A stretch of 9,540 nucleotides of DNA, taken from NCBI GenBank assembly GCA_002401365.1, contig NVSW01000083.1, positions 1 to 9,540 of the forward strand, given 5' to 3'. The notes beneath the pieces were generated by a model. That model made no database searches. It was given only the letters and a program-made list of their open reading frames with translations, and had not been told where the DNA came from. This stretch comes from Piscirickettsiaceae bacterium (lineage in GTDB: Bacteria; Pseudomonadota; Gammaproteobacteria; Methylococcales; Cycloclasticaceae). This document shows positions 1-6,691 of the stretch, one piece after another. Within the stretch, counting starts at the first letter, position 1, and each line of letters begins with the position of its first letter. Both the position numbers and the translations under genes were made by a program.

Positions 1-115
1 TTAATGAACCCTTGTGTAGAGCAGACTCCACCCATTCACGTACTTTGGCCGCGTTTCCCCAGAGCTCTTCAGGGTTGTTAAGTGATTGTTGGTAACTGTC
101 TAGATACTGCCCCAT
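1..115 (-). CDS. Acetyl/propionyl-CoA synthetase-like protein, N-terminal fragment cut by the window edge
   Basis: Reading leftwards from the ATG at 115-113, 38 codons are open to the window edge. The peptide begins MGQYLDSYQQSLNNPEELWG and continues with NAAKVREWVESAL. A short helical start followed by N-P-E-E-L-W resembles the N-terminal cap of acetyl- and propionyl-CoA synthetases (AcsA/PrpE), where a D/N-P-E-x-F/L-W segment recurs. These ATP-dependent cytoplasmic enzymes convert acetate, propionate or similar short acids to acyl-CoA. The start is well supported: AGGAG lies 7 nt upstream (plus-strand ctcct at 123-127), and a strong promoter precedes it at 189-217. It lies 85 bp downstream of the metallo-hydrolase gene on the same strand. 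No catalytic motif is inside the window, so the family call rests on the cap alone and the substrate is unknown. Confidence 0.6.
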   Translation of the reverse strand, partial: MGQYLDSYQQSLNNPEELWGNAAKVREWVESALHKGSL

Positions 116-188
116 CTGCCTACTCCTGTTTAATATCGAATGATTTAAATCGTTTTTTTTTGCTTTTTTTATTACAAATCGACCAATG

Positions 189-217
189 ATTATATGCTTT
201 TTAAGCGTTTTTTTCAA
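189..217 (-). promoter_or_regulatory. Sigma70-type promoter for the acyl-CoA synthetase-like gene
   Basis: On the minus strand there is TTGAAA (217-212), a 17-nt spacer, then a perfect TATAAT (194-189). Transcription would start near 182, giving a leader of about 67 nt before the ATG at 115. The -35 box lies within the last codons of the upstream metallo-hydrolase gene, which stops at 201. The synthetase can therefore be expressed independently of that gene. This is consensus matching by eye, but it is the best match of this kind in the window. Confidence 0.6.
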
Positions 218-1136
218 CCCAGACCATTAACCCCTGTGTTATCAGGTCAATGTCTAAACAGAGTATGTCGGTGATTTCTTGGGGGCTTAGCTGGCAACCG
301 GTTGCTAATACTTCGGCAATAAAATAGTCGTTGATTTGGCTTTTTAATTCCTCTGTATTTGGCGCACGCAGAGCAAAGTCAGCAAACAGCTTAACTCTTG
401 TACGCAAGGCGGAAGCGAGCTGATTTAAGTTATCAACTTTATTAAAATGGGTGAGGTAGGCTCGGTTGCACCCTGCAGCCAATATTTTATCAATTGAATT
501 AAGCCAGTCTTGCGGGTTAAAGTCCACCGGCGACGATGGTGGGAATATAAAAGGCTGACCATTAACGGTAAGTTCTGGATATGCGACGCCAAAGGTGTCG
601 CCAGTGAAGATGCCATTACTATCTTCATCGATGATACAGAAGTGGTGTTTTGCATGCCCTGGGGTGTCAATAAACTTGAGCACCCTGCCTTGGAAATTAA
701 TACTAAATCCATCGTCGGCAATGGTAACGCGTTGCTCATCTATGGCAACGAGGTCGCCGTAATGTTTTTTGAATTCTGTTTCACCATAAACGGCGGATGC
801 GCCAGCTTGTAGGCGGCTCGGGTCAATCATATGGCGCGCACCGCGGGGGTGGATAATAAGCTGCGCGTTCGTGGCGTGCTGCATCATGCTGCCAGCACCG
901 CCTGCGTGGTCTAAATGTACATGCGTTGGGATGACGTAGTCTACATTTTCAATAGGGATGTTTTTTTCTTGCAGTAGATCCAGAAGTAGAGGCGTCGTGT
1001 AATTTGTGCCCACATCGATAAACGCGGCGTGGCCGTTTTGCTCTATTAAATAGCAGCTAGCTAAGCCAGGGCGAATGTATTGAGAGTCGACACAGCTAAC
1101 GCCGTGACCAATGTCTTCATATTTAAGGATGCTCAT
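201..1136 (-). CDS. Metallo-beta-lactamase-fold hydrolase (glyoxalase II-like)
   Basis: A 311-residue protein with the full metal-binding set of the metallo-beta-lactamase superfamily: T-H-V-H-L-D-H at residues 71-77 (H72, H74, D76, H77), H161 in TPGHAKHH, D180 in FTGDTFG, and H230 in YLTHF. Such a set normally binds two metal ions (Zn, Fe or Mn) and hydrolyses thioesters, lactones or phosphoesters. There is no signal peptide, so it should be cytoplasmic. About 80 residues follow the last metal ligand and have no motif I recognise. The start is set by the lack of another early Met, but no good Shine-Dalgarno precedes it, so initiation may be weak. It is divergent from the PQQ dehydrogenase (116 bp between starts) and lies upstream of the acyl-CoA synthetase-like gene. 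A thioesterase or lactonase role in the same acid metabolism is possible but unproven. Confidence 0.85.
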   Translation of the reverse strand: MSILKYEDIGHGVSCVDSQYIRPGLASCYLIEQNGHAAFIDVGTNYTTPLLLDLLQEKNIPIENVDYVIPTHVHLDHAGGAGSMMQHATNAQLIIHPRGARHMIDPSRLQAGASAVYGETEFKKHYGDLVAIDEQRVTIADDGFSINFQGRVLKFIDTPGHAKHHFCIIDEDSNGIFTGDTFGVAYPELTVNGQPFIFPPSSPVDFNPQDWLNSIDKILAAGCNRAYLTHFNKVDNLNQLASALRTRVKLFADFALRAPNTEELKSQINDYFIAEVLATGCQLSPQEITDILCLDIDLITQGLMVWVEKNA

Positions 1137-1148
1137 ATTTATTAAGTG

Positions 1149-1176
1149 TTGAGAAAAAGAGACTTTATGGTAAACT
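1149..1176 (+). promoter_or_regulatory. Candidate promoter for the PQQ alcohol dehydrogenase
   Basis: TTGAGA (1149-1154), a 16-nt spacer, then TAAACT (1171-1176). The -35 matches 5 of 6 consensus bases and the -10 matches 4 of 6. The whole 116-bp divergent intergenic region (1137-1252) is very AT-rich. It also contains two short inverted repeats: AAATC-AA-GATTT at 1193-1204, and TTTATT-AAAG-AATAAA at 1224-1239 just ahead of the ribosome binding site. Either could be a regulator site, but such repeats are expected by chance in AT-rich DNA. No convincing minus-strand promoter was found here for the metallo-hydrolase. Confidence 0.3.
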
Positions 1177-1252
1177 CAAAAGTCAGTTTTTGAAATCAAG
1201 ATTTAAATATAACTGAATAAAAATTTATTAAAGAATAAACGAGGAGTTTTAA

Positions 1253-3052
1253 ATGGATCTACGCAGATTAAAGTCAGTTATTAAAGCCTGTCTTGTGGGC
1301 GCTGTGTTAACAGCGGGCGCAGCACACGCTGGTGTAACAGATGATGATATTTTGAATGATGCTAAAAACACAGAAAATGTTGTGTCTTATGGTATTGGTT
1401 TACAAGCACAACGATATAGCCCATTAGATAAAGTTAATTTAGATACTGTTAAGGATTTAGTTCCAGCATGGTCTTTTTCTTTCGGTGGTGAAAAACAACG
1501 TGGTCAAGAAGCGCAGCCAGTTATTTATAATGGCCGTATTTTTGTAACGGCTTCATATTCACGTTTATTTGCAATTGATGCAAGAACGGGACAAGAACTA
1601 TGGCAGTACGACCATCGTCTTCCAGATGGTATTCTTCCATGTTGTGACGTGATTAACCGTGGCGCTGCTTTATATGGCGATCTTGTGATCTTTAGTACAC
1701 TCGATGCTAAAATTGTTGCGTTGAATCAGGAAACTGGAAAAGTAGTTTGGAAAGCTAAAGTTGATGACTACAAAGCAGGTTACTCGTTAACAGCGGCTCC
1801 AATTATTGTAAAAGGTAATGTTATTACAGGTGTTTCTGGCGGTGAGTTCGGTGTTGTTGGTCGTGTAGAGTCACGTGATGCATTAACAGGTGCGCTTAAC
1901 TGGATTCGTCCAGTAATTGAAGGCCATATGGGTTACAAATATGGTGCAGCTGTTAAGAAAAAAAATGGTAAGTTCAAAGACGGTGAAAAGATCGAAGATG
2001 GTATTACTGGTACACGTGGAGCAACCTGGCCTGGTGATATGTGGAAAACAGGTGGTGCAGCAACGTGGTTAGGTGGTACATACGACGCCGAAGTTGACTT
2101 GTTGTTCTTCGGCACAGGTAACCCTGCTCCTTGGAACTCTCATCTACGCCCTGGCGATAACCTATATGCAGCGTCTACGGTTGCTATCAACCCAGATACT
2201 GGGAAAATTGTTTGGCATTACCAATCAACGCCTAACGAAGGTTGGGATTATGATGGTGTGAATGAATTTATCTCTTTCGATCTTAAGAAAGATGGGAAAG
2301 TGATTAAAGCGGGTGCTAAAGCAGATAGAAATGGTTTTTTCTATGTTATCAATCGTACGAACGGTAAACTGATTTCAGCTAATCCATTTGTTACTAGGCA
2401 AGAGTGGACAACTGGCGTTGATATGAAAACAGGTCGTCCTATTGAGACAGCAACAGCTCGTCCAGGTAACCCTGCTGACTCGGCTGATGGTAAAAAAGGT
2501 ACGTCTACATTTGCTGTTCCTTCTTTCTTAGGTGGTAAAAACTGGATGCCTATGGCTTACAGCCCTAAAACTGATTTGTTCTATGTACCTGCAAACGAGT
2601 GGGGGATGGATCTTTGGAACGAAGCCATTACTTACAAAAAAGGTGCTGCGTACTTAGGTGCTGGTTTTACGATCGAACCATTGTATGAAGATTACATTGG
2701 TGCTCTTAGAGCGATGGATCCTAAAACAGGTAAGCAAGTTTGGGAATACAAAAATAACGCGCCTTTATGGGGCGGTGTATTGGCAACAGGTGGTGACTTG
2801 GTATTCTTCGGAACACCAGAGGGTTACTTAAAAGGCCTAAATGCTAAAACAGGTGAAGTAGTTTGGAAGTTCCAAACAGGTTCAGGCGTTATCGGTATTC
2901 CAGTTACTTGGGAAATGGACGGTGAGCAATATATAGCTGTTCCTTCTGGTTGGGGTGGTGCTGTTCCTCTTTGGGGTGGTCAAGTTGCAAAACGCATCAA
3001 AGCGCTTAACCAAGGTGGTTCATTGTGGGTGTTTAAGCTTCATAAGAGCTAA
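1253..3052 (+). CDS. PQQ-dependent alcohol dehydrogenase, lanthanide-type (XoxF/PedH-like), periplasmic
   Basis: A 599-residue quinoprotein alcohol dehydrogenase that oxidises a primary alcohol to aldehyde (possibly further) in the periplasm and passes electrons to a cytochrome c. The N-terminus is a signal peptide with likely cleavage after AHA (residue 26). Family marks are the vicinal cysteines C130-C131 (LPCCD), the metal-ligand Glu E198 in SGGEFG, W272 under the PQQ ring, N290 in GTGNPAPWN, and the catalytic base D332 in GWDYDGVNE. D334, two residues after D332, is the extra acidic ligand that marks lanthanide-dependent XoxF and PedH enzymes; calcium enzymes such as MxaF and ExaA have a small residue there. 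Repeated AxDxxTGKxxW segments mark propeller blades. There is no C-terminal haem domain, so it is the simple type I form. GAGGAG lies 6 nt before the ATG. No partner cytochrome, PQQ synthesis or mxaJ gene is in the window. Methanol, ethanol and longer alcohols are all possible substrates. Confidence 0.93.
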   Translation: MDLRRLKSVIKACLVGAVLTAGAAHAGVTDDDILNDAKNTENVVSYGIGLQAQRYSPLDKVNLDTVKDLVPAWSFSFGGEKQRGQEAQPVIYNGRIFVTASYSRLFAIDARTGQELWQYDHRLPDGILPCCDVINRGAALYGDLVIFSTLDAKIVALNQETGKVVWKAKVDDYKAGYSLTAAPIIVKGNVITGVSGGEFGVVGRVESRDALTGALNWIRPVIEGHMGYKYGAAVKKKNGKFKDGEKIEDGITGTRGATWPGDMWKTGGAATWLGGTYDAEVDLLFFGTGNPAPWNSHLRPGDNLYAASTVAINPDTGKIVWHYQSTPNEGWDYDGVNEFISFDLKKDGKVIKAGAKADRNGFFYVINRTNGKLISANPFVTRQEWTTGVDMKTGRPIETATARPGNPADSADGKKGTSTFAVPSFLGGKNWMPMAYSPKTDLFYVPANEWGMDLWNEAITYKKGAAYLGAGFTIEPLYEDYIGALRAMDPKTGKQVWEYKNNAPLWGGVLATGGDLVFFGTPEGYLKGLNAKTGEVVWKFQTGSGVIGIPVTWEMDGEQYIAVPSGWGGAVPLWGGQVAKRIKALNQGGSLWVFKLHKS

Positions 3053-3074
3053 TTTAGAAAGTTGTACAAAAAAA

Positions 3075-3096
3075 CCGGCAAGATGCCGGCTTTTTT
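3075..3096 (+). terminator. Rho-independent terminator after the PQQ dehydrogenase
   Basis: CCGGCA (3075-3080), loop AGA, TGCCGG (3084-3089), then C and six T (3091-3096). An A-run before the stem can pair with the T-run. It lies 23 bp after the stop codon and separates the dehydrogenase from the acyl-CoA dehydrogenase gene. Confidence 0.88.
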
Positions 3097-3104
3097 GTGT
3101 TTGA

Positions 3105-3138
3105 AGAATATTTTCTAATGATGATTAGAAAATATTCT
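3105..3138. repeat. Perfect 15-bp inverted repeat, candidate operator
   Basis: The left arm is AGAATATTTTCTAAT (3105-3119), the spacer GATG (3120-3123), and the right arm ATTAGAAAATATTCT (3124-3138); all 15 pairs match. It lies between the terminator at 3075-3096 and the acyl-CoA dehydrogenase start at 3190, and it abuts an extended -10 promoter at 3138-3146. No T-run follows, and a terminator is already present just upstream, so an operator for a dimeric regulator is more likely than a second terminator. No regulator gene is in the window. A hairpin in the RNA of read-through transcripts is the other possibility. Confidence 0.7.
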
Positions 3139-3146
3139 GATATAGT
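3138..3146 (+). promoter_or_regulatory. Extended -10 promoter for the acyl-CoA dehydrogenase
   Basis: TGA followed by TATAGT (3141-3146) forms an extended -10 element. No good -35 hexamer lies 16-18 nt upstream, which is tolerated by extended -10 promoters. Transcription would begin near 3153, about 37 nt before the ATG. The inverted repeat at 3105-3138 covers the -35 region and touches the TG, so a protein bound there would block RNA polymerase. Confidence 0.45.
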
Positions 3147-3189
3147 CAGCATTATTAAATGGCTAGATTGATAAAATAAAGGAAAGCAG

Positions 3190-4959
3190 ATGGCAATATA
3201 TAAATCCCCAGTTCGAGATATGGAGTTTGTGTTAAATGAAATCATCAATGTGAACTCATTAACGCAAATCGAAAAATTTGAAGATGCGACGTCGGATATT
3301 GTTTCAGGCGTGCTTGAGGAAGCAGCAAAGCAAATTGATGGCACAATTGGCGTGTTAAATGAACCTGGTGACGCCGAGGGTGCGCAGTTGAGCGGTGGCG
3401 AGGTAACAACACCGGCTGGTTTTAAAGAAGCGTACGCAGGCTATGCTGAAAGTGGCTGGATTGGCCTTGATAAAGATATTGAGTATGACGGGCAGGGCCT
3501 TCCATATGTGTTAGCGACAGCGGTAACTGAGATGTTGTCAGGTGCGAATGCTGCATTTTCTTTATATCCCGGATTGAGTAATGGTGCTTATGAGGCATTA
3601 AAAGCGCATGGTTCGCAAGCGCAAAAAGATACTTATATGAGCCATCTGAGCCAAGGTGATTGGAGTGGCACGATGTGCTTAACCGAACCTGGTGCTGGTA
3701 GTGATCTGGGCCAAGTTAGAACCAAGGCTGTGCCGCAAGATGACGGTAGTTACCTGATTGAAGGCAGTAAAATTTTCATTACCGCTGGTGAACACGATTT
3801 AACAGATAATATTCTCCACTTGGTTTTAGCTAGAACGCCTGGTGCGCCTGAAGGTATTCGCGGTATCAGCATGTTTATTGCGCCTAAGTATATAGTCAAT
3901 GAGGACGGTTCGTTAGGTGGCAGGAACGCTATTGTTTGTCCAAGTATCGAAGAGAAAATGGGCATTCATGGTTCTTGTACTTGCGTGCTGAATTTTAATG
4001 ATGCAAAAGGCTACCTTGTAGGTGAGTTAAACAAAGGCATTCAAAATATGTTTGTGATGATGAATGCTGCTCGTTTGATGGTTGGCCTGCAAGGCTTAGG
4101 GGTGGCTGAGCGCGCCACTCAAAATGCCATTACCTACGCTAAAGAGCGTAAGCAAGGTCGCCCGTTAACGCGCAAAGCAGAATCTTCTTTTGATAGTGAT
4201 ACGATTATTGTTCACCCCGATGTGCGTCGTATGTTGTTGACAATGAAAGCATTGACAGAAGGTTGCCGAATGATGGCTTACGATACTGCTAAGCACGTTG
4301 ATTTATCGGAGAATCATACCGACGATGCAATCCGTGCAGCCTCAAAAGCAAGAGTGGACTTGATGACGCCGGTTTGTAAAGCGTTTATTACAGACGTAGG
4401 CGTAGAAGTGACCGGACTAGGCGTGTTGGTTTATGGTGGTCACGGCTATATTAAAGAAAATGGCATGGAGCAAAACCTTCGAGACAGCAAGATTTTTTGC
4501 ATTTACGAGGGAACAAACGGTATCCAAGCGATGGATTTAATTGGCCGTAAGCTGTCAATGAATGGCTGCCGGCTGCCTAAGGACTTTTTTGCGGATGTGT
4601 TAGCGGAGTTAGAATCAAGCGGCAATGAATTGGATTTTATTGTTGAACCACTTAGTTCAGCACTATCGGCGCTTAGTAAAGTGACTGATTGGTTGATAGA
4701 GTCAAAATCAAACAATCCAAACGACTCGGCGGCTGCAGCGGTGGACTATTTGCAAATATTTGGCCTAGTAAGCTTAGGCTACTATTGGTTGCGTGCCGCC
4801 AAAGTTGCAGTGGCTAACGAAGGGGCTTTTTATGAAGGTAAATTAGCCACGGCTAAATTCTTTGCTACCAAATTGTTGCCGCGTGTTCATGGCTTGGCAC
4901 CCGCCATTATGGCTGGCAGTGACTGCGTTATGGATCCGAGTGAAGACTTAATTGTTTAG
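3190..4959 (+). CDS. Acyl-CoA dehydrogenase, large DmdC/FadE-like type
   Basis: A 589-residue FAD-dependent acyl-CoA dehydrogenase of the long subfamily that includes DmdC (3-methylmercaptopropionyl-CoA dehydrogenase) and many unassigned beta-oxidation enzymes. It should desaturate an acyl-CoA to the 2-enoyl-CoA in the cytoplasm and pass electrons to ETF. Visible features are the N-terminal helical start (YKSPVRDMEFVLNE) typical of the subfamily, the FAD/substrate segment LTEPGAGSDLG at residues 164-174, the VYGGHGYIKENGMEQ segment, and IYEGTNGIQA with the likely catalytic Glu at E440. About 120 further residues form the extra C-terminal domain that separates this type from the 380-residue short/medium-chain enzymes. 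AAGGA lies 6 nt before the ATG. The next gene encodes an acyl-CoA ligase, a pairing also known for DmdB/DmdC, but a terminator separates them. Chain length and substrate cannot be read from the sequence. Confidence 0.9.
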   Translation: MAIYKSPVRDMEFVLNEIINVNSLTQIEKFEDATSDIVSGVLEEAAKQIDGTIGVLNEPGDAEGAQLSGGEVTTPAGFKEAYAGYAESGWIGLDKDIEYDGQGLPYVLATAVTEMLSGANAAFSLYPGLSNGAYEALKAHGSQAQKDTYMSHLSQGDWSGTMCLTEPGAGSDLGQVRTKAVPQDDGSYLIEGSKIFITAGEHDLTDNILHLVLARTPGAPEGIRGISMFIAPKYIVNEDGSLGGRNAIVCPSIEEKMGIHGSCTCVLNFNDAKGYLVGELNKGIQNMFVMMNAARLMVGLQGLGVAERATQNAITYAKERKQGRPLTRKAESSFDSDTIIVHPDVRRMLLTMKALTEGCRMMAYDTAKHVDLSENHTDDAIRAASKARVDLMTPVCKAFITDVGVEVTGLGVLVYGGHGYIKENGMEQNLRDSKIFCIYEGTNGIQAMDLIGRKLSMNGCRLPKDFFADVLAELESSGNELDFIVEPLSSALSALSKVTDWLIESKSNNPNDSAAAAVDYLQIFGLVSLGYYWLRAAKVAVANEGAFYEGKLATAKFFATKLLPRVHGLAPAIMAGSDCVMDPSEDLIV

Positions 4960-4976
4960 GCGTTAAGCCGTTAGAG

Positions 4977-5005
4977 AAAACCCACTTTAGACAGTGGGGT
5001 TTTTT
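4977..5005 (+). terminator. Rho-independent terminator after the acyl-CoA dehydrogenase
   Basis: CCCAC (4981-4985), an 8-nt loop, GTGGG (4994-4998), one unpaired G, then six T (5000-5005) that can pair with the AAAA before the stem. It lies 21 bp after the stop codon. The stem is short and interrupted, so some read-through into the acyl-CoA ligase is plausible. Confidence 0.75.
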
Positions 5006-5071
5006 ATATTTTGAGAAATGTTTAGGCGTGTTAGTATTGGTCAAAAATTATTTAGTGACTGGTTGGTGTTT

Positions 5072-6691
5072 ATGAATCTTTTTGATATCTCGTTGGATAA
5101 AAATCCAGCGAATTATGTTTCCCTTTCCCCGCTTACCTTTTTAAAACGGGCGGCAGATGTTTACCCTAATAAAATTGCTTGCATTCATGCTGAGCAGCGA
5201 ATTACTTGGTCAGAAACTTATCAGCGTTGTGTTAAGTTAGCGTCTGCGTTGGCAAAGAAAGGTGTTGGTAAAGGTGATACTGTATCGGCGATGCTGCCTA
5301 ATATCCCGGCGATGTTTGAGTTACATTTTGCAGTGCCAATGTTGGGGGCTGTTCTACACTCTATCAATACGCGTTTAGATGCTGCATCAGTTGCTTTTCA
5401 GCTGGATCACGCTGAAAGTAAGGTTGTGTTCATTGATAGTGAATTTGCAGCAGCGATGGAAGTTGCTTTGCATGAGGCGCAAGCTTCACCGTTTATTGTT
5501 GATGTAGAGGATGACTCATTCGCTGAGAACAAGCCAATAGGGGTAGTGACGTATGAGCAATTGGTTGAATCGGGAAGTGATTCATTTGCCTGGAGCCTTC
5601 CCGAAGATGAGTGGCAATCGATTACGCTTAACTATACATCCGGTACTACCGGCAACCCTAAAGGGGTGGTGTATCACCATCGTGGTGCTTATTTAAATGC
5701 CATTAGTAACGTGATTACTTGGGACATGGGGAATCATCCAACCTACCTTTGGACCTTGCCAATGTTTCACTGTAATGGCTGGTGTTTTCCTTGGAGCCTT
5801 GCGGCAGCAGCGGGTACCAATGTTTGTTTGCGAAATGTGTTGCCGAAAACAATTTATAAGTTAATTAAGGCGGAAAAAGTAGATCACTTCTGTGGCGCGC
5901 CTACGGTACTAACAATGTTAATTAATACCCCCGCGAAATATAAAGACGGTATTAAGCATAACGTTAAAGTGATGACGGCTGGTGCAGCGCCGCCGGCTGC
6001 CGTAATCCAGAATATGGAAGCGATGGGTTTTGATGTTACGCATGTATATGGGCTAACTGAAACCTACGGCCCATGTACTGTATGTGCTTGGCATGATGAA
6101 TGGGATGAATTGCCTGCTGATGACCGAGCTGTATTAAGAGCCCGACAAGGGGTGCGTAGTGCTATGCTTGAGGACTTGATGGTGGCGGATCCGGAAACGC
6201 TCGAACCCATGCCAAAAGATGGTGTCAGTATGGGTGAAGTATTTATGCGAGGCAATAATATAATGAAGGGCTATTTGAAAAACCCAACCGCCTCAGATGA
6301 GGCGTTTAAGGGTGGCTGGTTCCATTCAGGTGACTTAGCTGTTTGGCACGAAGATGGCTATATAGACATCAAAGACAGGTCTAAAGACATTATTATTTCA
6401 GGTGGGGAAAACATCTCCACTCTTGAAGTCGAGTCCGTTTTATATCGTCATCCCGCTATATTGGAAGCTGCCGTTGTAGCAAAGCTAGATGAAGTTTGGG
6501 GTGAGAAGCCTTGCGCTTTTGTGACATTGAAGGAAGGTGAAGAAGCGACAGCTAAGGAAATTATTACTTTCTGTCGCGATAATCTTGCCCATTTTAAAGC
6601 GCCTAAGGTTGTAATTTTTTGTGATTTACCCAAAACATCGACGGGTAAAATCCAAAAATTTATTCTAAGAGACAAAGCAAACGAAATTTAA
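5072..6691 (+). CDS. Acyl-CoA ligase (ANL family, DmdB/AlkK-like)
   Basis: A 539-residue adenylate-forming enzyme that activates a carboxylic acid with ATP and CoA to acyl-CoA. The ATP loop TSGTTGNPKG is at residues 189-198, the adenine-binding motif YGLTETYGP at 326-334, the hinge segment GWFHSGD...DRSKDIIISGGENIS at about 415-449, and the catalytic lysine K526 in STGKIQKF. The MNLFDI...NPANYV start and overall length match the medium-chain/DmdB type (DmdB activates methylmercaptopropionate). An in-frame ATG at 5018 would add 18 residues. I prefer 5072 because it matches the family N-terminus, and 5018 has only GAG about 3 nt upstream, too close to serve as a ribosome binding site. The Shine-Dalgarno at 5072 is also poor (GGTTGGTG). 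A weak promoter could lie at 5011-5037 (TTGAGA, 15 nt, TAGTAT). The acid formed after alcohol oxidation is a plausible substrate, by inference. Confidence 0.9.
   Translation: MNLFDISLDKNPANYVSLSPLTFLKRAADVYPNKIACIHAEQRITWSETYQRCVKLASALAKKGVGKGDTVSAMLPNIPAMFELHFAVPMLGAVLHSINTRLDAASVAFQLDHAESKVVFIDSEFAAAMEVALHEAQASPFIVDVEDDSFAENKPIGVVTYEQLVESGSDSFAWSLPEDEWQSITLNYTSGTTGNPKGVVYHHRGAYLNAISNVITWDMGNHPTYLWTLPMFHCNGWCFPWSLAAAAGTNVCLRNVLPKTIYKLIKAEKVDHFCGAPTVLTMLINTPAKYKDGIKHNVKVMTAGAAPPAAVIQNMEAMGFDVTHVYGLTETYGPCTVCAWHDEWDELPADDRAVLRARQGVRSAMLEDLMVADPETLEPMPKDGVSMGEVFMRGNNIMKGYLKNPTASDEAFKGGWFHSGDLAVWHEDGYIDIKDRSKDIIISGGENISTLEVESVLYRHPAILEAAVVAKLDEVWGEKPCAFVTLKEGEEATAKEIITFCRDNLAHFKAPKVVIFCDLPKTSTGKIQKFILRDKANEI

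Noticed and set aside
1193..1239. Short inverted repeats in the divergent promoter region as firm operators
   Set aside because: Arms of 5-6 bp in very AT-rich DNA are expected by chance; they are only mentioned under the promoter entry.
3105..3138. The 15-bp inverted repeat as a second transcription terminator
   Set aside because: No T-run follows on either strand, the stem is almost all A-T, and a good terminator lies just upstream.
3054..3344. Minus-strand frame of 96 codons across the intergenic region before the acyl-CoA dehydrogenase
   Set aside because: It spans a terminator, the palindrome and the start of a well-supported gene, and shows no recognisable motif or ribosome binding site.
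5018..5071. 18-residue N-terminal extension of the acyl-CoA ligase starting at the ATG at 5018
   Set aside because: It does not match the family N-terminus, its only upstream purine stretch is too close to the ATG, and it begins 13 bp after the terminator T-run. The ATG at 5072 fits the family length of about 540.
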